Shown: positions 11,901 to 26,900 of the stretch, one piece after another | Layout: each line of letters begins with the position of its first letter | Numbering within the stretch: position 1 is the stretch's first letter | NCBI RefSeq assembly: GCF_964355755.1 | Contig: NC_092671.1 | Coordinates: forward strand, 24,133,070-24,197,069 | Source of the DNA: Antedon mediterranea | Lineage: Eukaryota > Echinodermata > Crinoidea > Comatulida > Antedonidae | Reading direction: 5' to 3' | Length of the DNA: 64,000 bases | Made by a program: the position numbers and the translations under genes | The notes under the pieces: model-generated | The model's database searches: none | Told to the model about the DNA's origin: nothing | Seen by the model: the letters and a program-made list of their open reading frames with translations, nothing else

Positions 11901-14900
11901 TCATTTTGTTATCCCATATGTATGGTTACATGCAGAAATAGAAATTTATATAACGAACAAACATCGAAAGTGGGCCATTTTGACCACATTGTGGCCCCTA
12001 ACATGGATCCTAGATGGCGGATGATGTTGAAATATAGTGGTAGAGAACGTGTATACGTTCACACAGGAATAGATGTCTGTAATGAGACAATCCAAGAGAC
12101 TGATACATAGCTGGATATGGTTAAATTAAAGTACTTTGCTAAATGTGTAAATGAATAGGTGTCATAAATGGTAGAGAACGTGTATATGTTCACACAGGAA
12201 TGGATATCTGTAATGAGACAATCCAAGAGACCGATATGGAAAGTACTTTGCTAAATGTGTAAATGAATAGGTATCATATTGGTTAATGATTAAAATATGT
12301 ATATCTATATCTATATTTCCCCAAAGCCCTTCTTAAGGATAATTCAAATACTGTAAAACATTTGTAGTATAATTTTACAATTCGATAGCCTACAATCCCG
12401 AGCCCAAGCAAAAATGAAATCACAAACCACCCCCACCCCCTCCCCCTGCCACAAAAACCCCAGGACTCGGGGAATTTTTAAATGTAGTTCAAAACCTTCC
12501 GGGTACAATTGCGATCATTTTAAAACCCCATATGTATGGTTACGTACAGAAACAGAAATTTGTATAATGAACAAACAGACAGAAAAACTCTCTCATTTAT
12601 TACCTCCGCCAAGGAGGTTATGTTTTCACCCCTGTATGTTTGTGTGTGTGTTTGTGTGTGTGTCTGTGAACAGCCTGGAGGCCACAGTTTTTATCCGATT
12701 CTAACCAAATTTGGACACAATGATCTATGCCCAAAAAGCTCGGACGAGTTTGAATTTGAGGGGGAAAGGTAATAGGTCAAGGTCACAACTAACAAAAAAC
12801 TATTTTACTGCCTAGAGACCACAGTTTTGATCCGATTCTCACCAAACTTAGCCACAATGATCAATGACACATCATATAATTGTGGTTAAATTTTGAAGGG
12901 TCAGGGTCAAAGATCAAGGTCCACAAAAAACAAACAAAAAAAGTAATAAAAAAAACAAAAAACCCTCAGTGGGGCTTGAACCAGCGATCTCAACTGTGAG
13001 AGGCTGGATACATAACCATTACACCACACTGTCATCCACAACTTTGTAGTGTGCAGTTAACATATTTACACTTAGAACTAATTAAAAAAAATGTAAAAAA
13101 AAAAATATTCAGGGGGAATTTTATGTAGGGGAATTTTACTGTAGGCGGAGGTTTGTACTCTCGGAGTACCCTCTAGTAATATAGATAAATTAGTACTCTT
13201 AATTGTAGACTAAGTGGTTTGTGTCAGGGTTGCCAATGTAGAAACATTATCTTAGTTATGCGGATGATCTTGTTCTACTTCCCCACCTCAGTTGCTGGTC
13301 TCCAGCGATTAGTACGTGTTTGTGAAGAGTTTTCGCAAGAGAATGATGTTTTATTTAATGATAAGAAATCTTTTTGTATGCGTTTCTGTCCTCGTACTTT
13401 ATTTATTTATTTATTTATTTTTTATTTATTTCATGTGATTGCAGTGATGAGACTTGATTGAATTGATTGAAATTTATATTCAAAGTCAGTACAGATCTTT
13501 GTGTATTAGAAGCAACTCACTCAATCGCAAATTTATGAAATCTTCTACCAATGTTAAATTTTGTCTCTTTAGATCTTACTGTATTAATATGTATTATGCA
13601 GCCCTTTGGTGTAACTATAGTATGAAGACTATAAGATCTCTTAATGTATGCTACAATAATGCTCTGCACCGTATACCTCTAGAAGTAGTAGTGCCAGTGT
13701 AATGTTTATTGAACATGGTGTCCCTTCCTTTAATGAGTACATATGCGAAAATCTACATTTCATGCAACGTATGTTGAATAATGGTAACATCCTTGTTGCT
13801 TGTGTTTGCAAACATATGCTCCATAACTCCAAAATGTATTTTGTAGATGGAGAAGCATTCTATATACTTAAGTTTAGAGTTTAAGATTTTTCTTTTTCTG
13901 TTTATAAGTTTTTAATATGGATGACAGGGGCGGATCCAGGATTTTGAAATAGGGGGGGCGTAGGTTTGCGAAACACTGGCTGGGGGCCAGCGCATTGTAA
14001 GTCGTTTAAAACGATTTACAAACAATTCATAATGTCATTTACCAAACACTCTAAAGCTCGCAAATTACGACATGTGGAACATGCAGCTGATACTTACCTA
14101 GGGTACTAAAGCAAGCTAACAACTTGCCTGTACTTTACATCTAAATTTTTACAACGCGACGATGTTTTTCAGCTTTTATATAAGCATAAACTTGTCCTAG
14201 CCTAGGCCGGTATTATTTTCTTACACGCGCGCCGGGTCGATCGCGGTGACGTCTACTTCTTCGCATCCATCATCCATGCAGCTAAAGTAAAATGACGTCA
14301 CGTTAAAGCGAGTCGTCACAGAGTCTCATGCATATTAATGAAGCAAACTTGCTGAGAGTGTTTTCCACCACCACGCAACACATGCGACGCGAGATTTATC
14401 GAAACTCCGAGCCATCGACTGACGATCATGTTTTTGACAATTAAAATCACGGCATATTCAACGACCTGGTTTAAACGATCGTTTAAAAATTAGCGGTCCG
14501 GCTCGATCATCATTACATTATATTTAGTGATTTGAAAAAAACAAAACACCCCTTTTGTCATCGCGATTTGTTTATGAGACTCATCGACGGAAAAGCAAAT
14601 AAAACACTACAAGGCCCGGTCATGAAATGCTGCATGCAGCATTGTTAATATTTTAATAGTAATATGTTTTAATAAAATATAGGCCTAACGGGATAATTTT
14701 CATAGGCACTACAGTCCTAGCCTTTGTTTTTATTGTATTTAATAAATGGGCGCGTAGTGTAGCACTGACCATGTGACTTCATAAACTCTATTGATCGTCG
14801 GAGGTACGTACCGCTACTCTACAACGGGAGTGACGATCACAAAGGATGCCGACCTGCTTAGTAAAACGCGACCAAGCTCACCACGTGGCTTTTATCAACT

Positions 14901-17900
14901 TGCTCCTTTTAGTTTTACACTTAACTGTGAATGATCGTTGGTAACGCTAGAGATTGATAGTACACAAAGGATGTCGACGTACATGCTTGGTGAAATGCGA
15001 TCAAGCTGACGATGTGCTCCGACGTACTATTTTCACTATGAAAATGACCGTCGAAACGATACGTGTTTTTAAAATCTATTTAATTTAAAAAAAAAAAAAA
15101 AAATCTTTAAAAAATAGGGGGGGCGTACGCCCCACACGCCCCCCGCTAGATCCGCCACTGGATGATATTTCCGAAATAAAAAGAAATTGAAATTAAAAAG
15201 TTTTTATGCAAGAATAGTCAAAAGAGTAAATCTAAATACTAACATAAATTTATATTAAGTCTTGTTAAATGAAAAACATACCTTTAACTGAAGGATGTGA
15301 GAGGAGATTTTCATTGAAAAGCCTCTTCCAGCCAAGGTACCAATTTGTAACCTCATCATAATTTGGACTGTTGCCAAGCCAGGTATTAAGTACATTCAAC
15401 CACTTGGGGAAAAAATTCTTCTCAAGTAAGCCTACCATGCTTGGTAGAGGTGTTAACTCATCCCATGACATCACCCAGTGAAATGGCTCTACATTAAAAG
15501 CAAAATCAAAATGATGCTAACAACTGAAAAAGACATATATTAGCTTTATCATCATATTTTTGTTCAAATCAAATCCAATCAACTTTAACAAACAAGAAAA
15601 CAACAGATACTTTGCTATAAATGCTATTTGAAACATATTTGCTGCTTACAGTAAATTACTTTTTTTGACACTAGGGACACCCAGTTTTGCTGAAATTAAC
15701 TCATTTTTACTATGGCAGTGAGAAGCAGTGATTTGTGCACAATTTACAGGCAATGTTTTTTAAATCACTGTGTAGCTCTGTGCAGTATATCAATGATCAT
15801 TTTTATTTAACCTTATTTATAGAGGTGATGATGAGTTATGATTGTGTCTATGTGTGACAGTGGCTGTGTGTATACTAGTAAACCGGGGTAACACCCTACT
15901 TGATGTACTAGGTTCATTAAAGGGCACATGAGCCAGATGTGTACACTGGACATACAGTTTACAGTCCTTATCCGAGAAGACTTGTTCTACCACCAGAACC
16001 AGTGGGACTCGAACCCTTGCCAATGTTATGGCTATGTATTATCTGCTTGGCCACTCACTCACTCATATTATGTTATATTGTGCAAAACAAATTCTGTCAG
16101 CATATATATCCCTTAATAAATCATTCTTTTCTAATATATGCTTGGAAATGAGACAATTTGGTGTTCAGGATATACATGTTTTTGGACATAATTCTATACT
16201 AAATTAAGAATAGGAGTGATTTTCGGACCGAAATTCTGAGATTCTATATTCCAGTTTGTTGTATTTGGAGACTGCATTCTATCGAAAGTTAATATAAAAA
16301 CAATAAATTGTAAATGATTCAAAACAATAACAGCAACGTACCAAGATGTTGTTGGTAAGGATTGATTAAAAACTCTTGCAAGCAAACTGCTAGTTTTGGC
16401 AAGATATTTCTAATCACAAATGTTCCCATTGCTCCTTTGTTAAAAACTGGTTTCCACGGCATTAAGATAGTTTTCGCTGACCCATCACTTGGGTGCCAGT
16501 TTATCAAGCAATTGGCAAGTTTTTGCCGGATTGGTACATATAAAGGTTCAAGTTTCAGCTCTGTAAAAGAATGCAACAACTTAAATAATAATACTGTATT
16601 TATACAAATTAAATAAATGTTGCAGGGCATTTATTTATTTCCTTAAATAAATGCCCCACCTGCATGCATATTTACACAACACATTTCTATTTGTAGTAGA
16701 ATTCATTGACTTCCATGATCTACAATTGACGAAGGATTTGTTACTCATTTTTACTGTATTTGATCACTTCTTGAAATTGTGTTGTGTTGTATTTTGTTCA
16801 TATCTAGCGGGTATTTATTTGATCATACACGTTACCATATTACACCAAAAAAAAAAAGCTTCCTGAACAATAAACGCCCTGGCCGTTTATTTAAATAAGT
16901 ACGGTAACAAAATTTATTTGGTCACCAATGAATAACAATCAGGAGTGAAAATAGGCTAAAGCTCAAAAAGACCCAACACTGACTCCATAACAACATGTCT
17001 ATAAAGGCACTGGTTGCTACTTTGAACACAAATGATTAATTTGGCACATGAACGCTAGTTGATCATACCCAGTACCGTTTTGATCGTGTTATCATTCGGG
17101 AAAACACCTCCCAACACTACTTCACAGTCATTCTATGTGATTACATACTTAGAATATTATATCATTTATGTGCCATTTACTCTACATACACAAAACACTA
17201 ATTATGTTTCCAAATTTATAAATGTACACATACCCATAAATGGTAACCAGGGATGTAACCATGAGTGAATTGGAACTGGATCTGTTAATGGATTCCATTC
17301 ATCTACCTGTCGTTGTAGCTTGGGATAAATCAGTTGATCCTGAATGTTTATGGTCACCCAACTTGGAAGCAATGGAGCCCAAGCATTCAGTAGACCTTAA
17401 AATAATAACACAAAACTATATGATTATGATTTGTTTATTTACAGTGTTTATTTTTACAATTAGATCAAATAAACCAAAAGTTTATTTATAGTCAGGTACC
17501 TCATGTATGAAAATAGGGGTTCCATAGGATTTTAATGCCCAAAGTGAGATTTCACTTTATTATGGTGCTAGGATACCAAAATGCAAGGTACCAAAATTTC
17601 ATGATTTTTACGACCGGATTGCTATTTTTTTGGTACTATTGACCCTTGACCTGGACTCATACTGCATCTTAAAATTGGCTGGTCATAGAAATTTAAAAAT
17701 GGTCTCAAATTGCTCAGACCATACATATTTATATTTATTGTAATGCAATACTTTGTTAGAAAATGACCGGAAGTAAAGTTAATGACCATTGACATAGAGA
17801 ATAGCTATTTACAGTAGAATTGTAATTCTCGAATGGGATTCGAACAACCTCCAGATCACTAGTCTAGCATTCACTAGGCTAATTGATGATGCGCATTTAG

Positions 17901-20900
17901 TTGTCTTTTCTAAACTCACACATTTTCAAAGACTGGTTTTAATTGCCACTTTGAACCTCTATAAATGTATTTTATTGAAGATTTCTGATTTGGCTAAAAG
18001 TAGCAAATGCCAAACTTAGATTGATGGTAATTATCAGGAGGGTATCTTGCAGATTTTGTTTTGCCCATGACGGGTTTTTATTTATTTGCTCATCTGATAC
18101 ATTGCCATCAAGCTTGGCTTGACGCAGATGACCCAATAACAGAGAATAAAAGAATGTAATTAGTTAGAATGTAAAGACAAAATTCTGCATTTAAATAACG
18201 CACTTTTCCTGGATCAGGCTCTACTGTAGAACAGAAGGAAAAGCTGTTAAAATGGATTGGTGGTCTTGTTGGCATTACTCTCAAGATGAGGTTTCCCTTG
18301 AAAAAATGATTACTACCTTGCTGCACAAACGACTGACTAGATGGATTTCCTTTTTTTTTTTCAGGGGAATCAAACTCACTCAAATGGCAGTCAATTGGAA
18401 GATTGCTTTTCATATCTCAAAACATCCAAGAAGCAGAACCAAGAAATGTCTAACCAAGCACTCAAATTGTCATCTATGACCACTTAATAATGTATGGCTG
18501 GCAGTACAGTAGTTCAATGTATGAGAAACCTCTATATATGAAAATGTTTCAAGAAGAACAAGCATAAAAGGTACAAAAGTTAAAGAATCAACCACTGTCA
18601 CTCCTTGACCGACTTAGTGGCGACGAGGATGCCGACACCTTAATTCCTCTGCATGGTATTGATCCAGTTTCTTATCAAGAAAAAAGTATAGAGTATCACG
18701 ATGTGACAACACAAAGATAAGGGTGCTACATGGTTGTTAGCCAACCAAAAAATGCTACTATGTAAAGATCTGTATTTCTATCAAATTATGTATCTTAGCT
18801 TGATTTTGTTTAACCTAAAGCTGTAGTTGAAGAATAAATAGAGTAAAAAATAAATATTTAGTGATCTTTTGAAATTTTAGTTTGTTTTTATTGAAAATTA
18901 TTAAGTTTTAAAATGACTACTTAAATAAACCTATTCTAAACCATTGGTGACCTTAGAATCATTCAGACAGGTTGAACGCATTTTTTGGTTGCGCTAGCAA
19001 CCACGCAACGCCACCTACCGTCGTGACATCAGCACCGTGATACTCAATAGCAAATTAACATTCCAGAAAGGGTTCAGGAAGAATCTATTGGACTACGTAA
19101 TTTTAGTGCAGTGGATGGAAGTAAAATTAATACAGTGCGATGAATTTCTACTGTAACTTTTACTATCGTGATAACAATATGTATAAACCCATTTTTTAAT
19201 CCTTACCACAAGTAATTACCAATACATCAAGTTCATGTTTATTAGGTCAAAAGTCAATAACTTTACTTCCAGTCATTTTTTCACAAAGTATTTCATTATA
19301 AATATCTAGATCCGAACTTCTCTTGAGGAGGTATTGCGACTCATTAACAAGCATTTTAGCCACGGGATCCTCAAATCATAACTAAATGCCCTTCCACGTC
19401 CAATTTCAGAGTACGGCTTACCCGCCTGGCTACCATATGAGAATGGCGATATGACGGCATCATATGATGACCACATGCTGTATGGATCGGGATATCCCAC
19501 ATCAGTGGAGACTTATTGATCTGAATATGTGTTCTTTGAAAAATATCGCCCTTCTATGTCCAATTTTAGAGTACGGCTGACCCGCCTGGCTACCATATGA
19601 GAATGGCGATATGACGGCATCATATGATGACCACATGCTGTATGGATCGGGATATCCCACATCAGTGGAGACTTATTGATCTGAATATGTGTTCTTAGAA
19701 AAATATCGCCCTTCTATGTCCAATTTTAGAGTACGGCTTACCCGCTTGGCTACCATATGAGAACGGCGATATGACGACATCGTAGGATGACCATATGCTA
19801 TATGGATCGGTATAACCCATATTTTGATACCAACATCTTGTTGATAGACCATAGGGTTACGGAGACAGGGCGAATTGGGCACTATTTTGAAATGTGGATC
19901 ATGGTTACAGGTATTGTAAAAATGTGTTACCTAACATTTTTGGTATTCTTGTACTGTAATAAAGTGAAATCTCACTTTGGGCATTAAAATCCTACAGAAT
20001 TACAGGACCCTGACTATTAGAATAATTTGAATCGTACACGTCTGGTAGTACACATTAAAAAGCAAGTGCATCTTAAAATGCAGATTAGCATGGTGTACTG
20101 GTCCATCTCAGCCCTTGTATGGTGGACACTGCATTCTGTGGCTGCCCTGGTTCCATGAGAAAAAAAAAATTATGTACTACATTAAAGTCTCTACAACAAA
20201 TGCATACCACTTACCAATAATTGAATCACAGCTTTTGATATTACAGTTTGTGACCGTTCTTCTAAATATTGGCATCCACAATTCCCAAATTAATCTTTCA
20301 TAAACAGTAATGATGTGTCCTGATTCTAATTTCATACGATTGTTTTTGTTGTCAAGGAATGCTTTTAATCTTTCAAATAGAGGAATATGCTCTTCATTGC
20401 TCTGCATTGGGTCCCAGAAGGCAACTTCCGTTTGTACCTAGGAGACGAAATCATGTAATTTGTGTTACTTTTTTATTTGAACATTAATTTATTGCAAGTA
20501 TCATTTTTAATTTATTTATTTCAAATTTCACACTAAAATCAATATTGACCATTGACCATTGTCTATAGATTAACATGGGCAAATCCCAACACAGAAGTGG
20601 TCAATACAATAGTAGTGTTTTAATACTGAATTATGTTAAATTATATGCTTGTTTAAAGAAACTAAATGTTACTTACTAAAGGAAAGATAATGTTGACTGC
20701 GATCTGAGGAATCTGAAAAACTCTATACTCATTTGCAAAATCCATCTGCAATTCTTTAAAGATGTTTTCACAGTCTACTAATGTCAAAGGGTTCGCAGAA
20801 GCTGGTTTACTGTTTTCTTCACACCTACCATGTTTACAAATTTATTTAAAAAGTAAAATAATATTAACAACAAATAGATACATTCAGATTATGATATTAC

Positions 20901-23900
20901 ATTTTCTTTTTAAGATTGTTCAATGTGCTTGTGGGATATAATAACACATAACAGCTCTTTTTAAAATAGAGAAACACCTTTTATTTTACCATGCAGATTA
21001 ATTAAACTATGTAGCATTTTGATACAACAAACTAAAGATGATGTGATGTGATGTTATTTATTAATAACAGCATTGTTCACATTTGACGAGCTAGACAGAT
21101 ATTATACCACATAGGCAACGTTCATAACAAAAATACAATAAACAATGGCCTATGATATTCCTAGCCTATGATATCACTAGTGATGGTTTATTTGGCCATG
21201 CCATACCAATAATCTTCAAACAAAACTAAATTACCTTTCAACAATTTGCATGACCTTCTTGAGTCGTATGACCTGTTGCTTTTCTTGTTGTAATATTCCA
21301 CTGATTTTTCGCTTTTCATGTTCTAAGTTTACAATCATGTCCTGCTCATGTTGCAGCCTAAAAAAAACTTACTTCATTCAAAGAGGAGTACTACAGAAAC
21401 TAAGAATATTTTGTTTGTACTAGAACTTTGTTATTTTTGTTATGAAAACACTTTGGTTGGATCATTTAAAGATACTGCTAATATATATTTCAAATTTCAA
21501 ATTGTGCACTTATTGCGCAATTTGTTGAAAAAAAATGTAACATGAAACATAGTAGGCATAAAAGAGGAAGCCGTGTATTCACAAGGCATTCCTCGACAAT
21601 GTCAGCTCATCCACGGAACGATGGGAGGATTGTTGTTTTTTCTGTCTAATTTATTGTCTTTTTATTATAAAACAGGCCTAGGCCTAGAAAAATCGCTTTA
21701 TTCGATATCTTGATTCAAATTGTGCAAATCGCAAAACTAATAAGAAACATTTCTTACTGTCTATTATTCTGTATGATTTGTTGTTCAGCCATGTCTACCA
21801 GCAGATCAATGTTATGTTGTAACTCAGGCATTTCAAATGCTCTTTCATCATTTGCTAATGAATCAAATGTGTCTTCTGGTCTGTCATGCTGTTGACCTAT
21901 CTTGTCGTAACCATCAAGTACCCTCTGCTCAGGACCGGTCATGTCAATTACTTTCACACCTGAAATAGTAGTTTCACCAGTAGCTTTTCTTTTCTTCATT
22001 TTACCAGACTTTATTACCTCTTCAGCTGTCTTATATACATATGAAGGCTTCTTTCTTGTCTATATTGATAAAATTAAGAAAACCTTCTTTATGTTATAAT
22101 TTTGCAACATCTACAAATTAGAGCTAACATCACAACTTAATTTACACAATCATAGAAATATTGATGAGCAAATAACAATTACTGTCTATATTTTCTCACC
22201 TCAGCTCCAATTTTCCACTGTTGCAATTCTTGTTTAAATTCATTCTCTTCTTGTTCATCTTGATCAACAGGTCTGTATTTTTTCGATATGCGGACACCTT
22301 CTGGACCATGAGCACCTATTGCTCCTTTGCCAGCCCTTTTCTTTGCCTCTACTGGTCTTACTATGCCTTGGTTGTCTTTACCCAAGCCTTTACCAGGAAC
22401 ATATCCCATCTAAAATATTTAAGAAAGGTTTAAGGGTTTAAATGTAGGGTTTCTTCCACATTGTGAATCACATAATCAAATGTTTTTTTCTTTCAAAATA
22501 ATAAGATAATATAATTTCAGTATTAAATGATAGTTGTAACATTCAACAGTATATATAATATATAAAAAAATAGTGTTCAAAGTTATAAATTAATCTTTTT
22601 AAAGTGTTGCTTATCACTTGGTGTACAATAAAAAAATGGTAAAAGATTGAAGAAACAATATGAGTTGGTTGGACAACATAGCAATGAAAGACAAATGGAA
22701 ATCCACTAGAAGCAATTGCAAGTGTGTGAAAGCAAACTTGACTGAAAATGATGTTTGAATGAACCGAATGAAATTATTTTTTCCCCCATTACTGCTAAAA
22801 TGAGAAGTTAGGCTGTAAACCATTTGAAAATGCAGCGCTCCAATTTTGGACAGGAAGAAAAAGAAATATAGATGACTGTACAGGTTGATTTTCAAACATT
22901 ATCGCAGAAATATTGGGACTCATGTCCTCGCTACAACTTGACACAGGTTGATGGTTTGTAGGTCTAGGACAACACATCAATTGACCTGACCTAGATTATG
23001 TAGTGTCTTTTGATGTCAGACGAAAAGGTTCATTGGAATAGTTTACTGAATATCATGTTGCCCACAATTCCTCCAATCAAATTGCCAAATTTACTTCGGT
23101 TTTTTATATTAACTTACATCTTTCATAAGTTTTTCTCCTATTCCTGTAGTATGCCTTTGCCAGTCACCCATGTTTTTATCTGGATGCATCAACTCCTGAT
23201 GTCGTATGTCAGCAGTTGTTCGACCTTTGTTGGCTTTTGGTTCAATTACAACACTGGCATTTACTGAACATGGTTTATCCTGTAAAGTACAATTAAAATA
23301 TTAAACCAAATAATGATATAAATAGGATAAATAAAAGAGTAATAAAATCGTAACTTTTAGATTCTGTGAAAAACATTAAATAATCCTTTTATTTAGCACA
23401 TCATAAGTAAAAAATTCATATATAAACAGACAGCATCAAATTAATTGGTATGGCAATCATAAACTTTTCAGTGTAATTTGCAATTTTAAATTTAACATAA
23501 CATTGGTTTTTAATTTTCATCATTTAAGAAAAATTCAGAATGTCCATTATTTAAAATGTAGATGCCATAACAAATGATGGTTTGTATTTGAAAAATGAAA
23601 TTCATAAACACACTCTGGAATTGCGTTGGACGATCCATTTTATGTAAGAATTGATGAATTATCTCTCTATACTACAGTACCATCTAAAATTTACACAACA
23701 AATCCAATGCTACTATGTAAGTTAGAATACATTGCTATATTTACAGTTTTATCTGCTGTTGCTTTCTTGCCTCCAACTATAAAATTCATTTCCGTTGCTA
23801 AATCTGAGGTGTTACCCTTTCCCATACCAAAACCTGATCTTGTTTCTTCTTCCTCATCACTCTCTCTAGCCCAGATACCTAATTAAAAATAGTATTAATT

Positions 23901-26900
23901 CAAGTATACCAGTCTTTCAAATACTAGCAGTTTGTGATTGATGTTTTTCAAATTACAATTAAAAATTCAATTCCCAATTTATATAAAGCTTTGTCTACAC
24001 TATCAAATTTTATGTGAAAACAAAATTTGATGTGCCCATATATGGATATGATGACGTCATATCACACATCATTAAATTGTATAAAAAAATGTTGAGCATG
24101 TTCAACTTTTTTTGATGTAGTCTATCAAAAATCTGTCAAATTTTTATATTGACCAATCACAGCGTGTTATTTTTTTATCAAATTTATTAAATCAAGCTCG
24201 CTCTCTCCGTATTTTTGTTTCTTGAAAAAATGTCTTCGCGACGATTTTCGACGGAAGATAACAAAAAATGTATTTCCCTGTACTGTATTTGGTTCCACCT
24301 GTTTGTGGGATACCAAATGCAGGGCCTACCGTGATAGGGTCAAAAGACAGCAAGCTGTCTAACAAATTGGAAAAAAATTTGATTCGGAAATGCCTGGTAA
24401 ACACTACTTTATTTAGTCATATACAGATAGCGCATAGTAGGCTTAGCCCCTAGCTCTCGATATTACGTTACTTAAGTTCACATACGCCCGCAGAGTACGC
24501 CTCCCGCTCCCGATCGATAAATAGGTCAACCACCTTCATCTAGCAAGCTACACCACCGCACACACATACAACCGCGGAGTACTAGCTAGGCCTATAACCA
24601 TGGAGGAATTATTTAAAACAATTAAAACATATTTTAATAATTATATTATTATTATAAAATATAATTCCTTTATGGTATCGCCAACTATTCATGGAGAAAT
24701 AAAGTTAAATTTCTTTCACCATGAATCCAACTAGATAGGGCCTACGCCTAGGCTAGGCCTACATACTACATACTGCATGCAGTATGAGTATTTCCCTCGT
24801 CAGACTTTAGTTGAGACTCCAACGGGGGAAATACAGTGTAGGGGGCCCAGTCTAGCTAGGTCATAGGCTTAGGGTCTACTAGGGCTAGGCCTAGCTAGAT
24901 AGGATATGAATGATTGTGAGTGAATACTTCCTAGGCCTAATTAATATAAGAACGCCTACTATTACTAAACTACTAGAGGCCTAGGCCTTAGGCTAAATAC
25001 TAAATAAGCATATAGGCCCTAGGCCTAAAGAAAGTAGTAGCAATGTAGCATGCTCTATTTTAATTATTAGTTGCAAGGATTAAGATGTAAATAACTTTAA
25101 TAATCTAGGTTAGATCAAATCTTCAATGAATATTTGTTTATTGAAATCATATTTATTTACAACATTTATGGCTGCGTTATATTACAGAAACTGAAGTTAA
25201 AAGCATAATTAATACCTTGATGCTTTAATGAAAGCAATAAAAGTGGGATTGGGTCTGATTGCTATGTTTCAAGATGGCCATTTTATAACAGTATTTCCTT
25301 CTTAGCAGATCATATAACCCCACGGAAATCAACCTCATCTGTTAGTAAGTTTTTTTTAGTTGTTAAAACATTAACACTAGCAAAATTTGTAATGGTCAAT
25401 TATATTACCGTGGAAGAGGTTCCACGTCATTTACATATTGACAGAATTTTTCTCTAATATCTTTAGCAATTGATGTACTATTATTGCTGCCTTGACTATG
25501 TAAGTTCTGAACCTTGGATACTGCTTCCGCTGATATTTCCTACCCATTTGCCCATAAGTAATTGTGCAGTACACATGTGAATAGAACAACCTTCTGGCAA
25601 TTAGAAGGTACTAGCATTATTTTAGAGTAAAAGATTCTGAATCTGTTAGCAAGATGTCCAAATACATTTTCTACTACTCGGCGGCCTCGGCTTAATCGGT
25701 AATTGTATGCTCTCTTTTCCCTCGATAGTCCTCTTTGAGGGTATGGCTTCATAATGTTCTTGTGTAAGGAAAAGCATCATCAGCCAGTATGACATGAGGT
25801 GCCACTATATCAGATCCTGGCAACTTGCAAGGTTCTGGGATGTTTAGCATGTTGCTTTCTGATGTCAGTGCCTGCCAAAACGTTGAAATTCGCAGCACAC
25901 CACCATCACTGATCCTTCCGTTGCAATCAATGTATAGAAACCTGAAGTTAGCATCAACTAATTCCATCAGGACGATAGAGTGGGTCCCCAGTAATTGTAA
26001 TAGTAGAAACCAGACTTGGGAGGACATCTATGGACCCAATACAATTGGGAAACTGCCATTTTTGGAAATAATAATTTGAAATTGTTTTCCACTCATCCTG
26101 TGTTGATAGAGTCTGAAAAAAAAAAGATGAAAATTTCTATTAAATATATATAAATCCAAAGGCAAATTACTGAAAAAATGACAATGCTGTGGGTATCAGT
26201 TGCTGGATCTCAATGGAGATACAAAAAAAAAAAGCGAAAAGCTAAATCAAAATGATAAAGTAAAACAGCCAGAAAAGTTAACAGAGTTTTCGGGCAACAC
26301 TAGCCCTTCATCAGTGCAAGTGAAGGAATTTAGATAACGTCATAGTATAAGAACTGGCAAGTGCTGCCTGGGGGGACAGGAATAAAAGAAATAAAACAGA
26401 CAGGGTGGAGTCTAAATAAGAGTAGAAAACAAAGAAGGCAGCTTGGTAGAGATATAAACAATTTGGAATGAAACTAAAAAACATTAATATATATATATAT
26501 ATATATATATATTTTTAGATGAATCCATGTATCATCTCTCCAAGCCAGGAACTGGGATTAGATTCTGTTCTAAATTTACCAATACCAGAACATCCCCTCT
26601 TCAAGAAAATTACTCTCTCCCAGAAATGTCCCCTCTCTCATCAACAGAATTGTTCTCCATACCACCAGTTCCACCAATGGCAACTCCATGTAAAAAAGTT
26701 TTTTTAGTTGAATATGCCATTTTAAAGTTGTATTGTCCCGTGAAACACAAAAAATGACGGTCAAAATATTTTTTATTTAAATTGGCCATATCATAGTAAT
26801 ATTACAGTTATTCACTTTAAGTCTAAAATTTGAACGAAAAACAACAAGTTTACGTAATTAACAGGTAAATTAGTTTGATTACATTTCAAACCACAAGTAT

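Larger units (their letters stand above)
11068..13910 (+). pseudogene. broken LINE reverse transcriptase (intron 11), interrupted
   Basis: 11068-11220 translates in part as [22 protein letters not shown], an RT palm block. 13205-13420 continues with SYADDLVLL and [20 protein letters not shown]. 13470-13690 gives [14 protein letters not shown] and [19 protein letters not shown], the usual C-terminal region of this LINE type. About 2 kb between the blocks is other repeat sequence. The LINE tail ('gatgatatttccgaaataaaaag') resumes at 15161, beyond the 13925-15160 element. It lies antisense to TFIP11. Confidence 0.75.

Noticed and set aside
12414-12772. Two overlapping plus-strand frames with a Val/Cys/Phe-rich run
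   Set aside because: The run comes from a GTTTGT microsatellite in a repeat. No support.
12964-13036. Functional tRNA gene
   Set aside because: A- and B-box-like blocks exist but T-stem pairing is poor and the segment lies inside a dispersed repeat.
26519-26757. Proline-rich overlapping frames within the left Harbinger arm
   Set aside because: Could be a second exon of the MADF protein, but the right arm shows no clear matching frame. Left unannotated.
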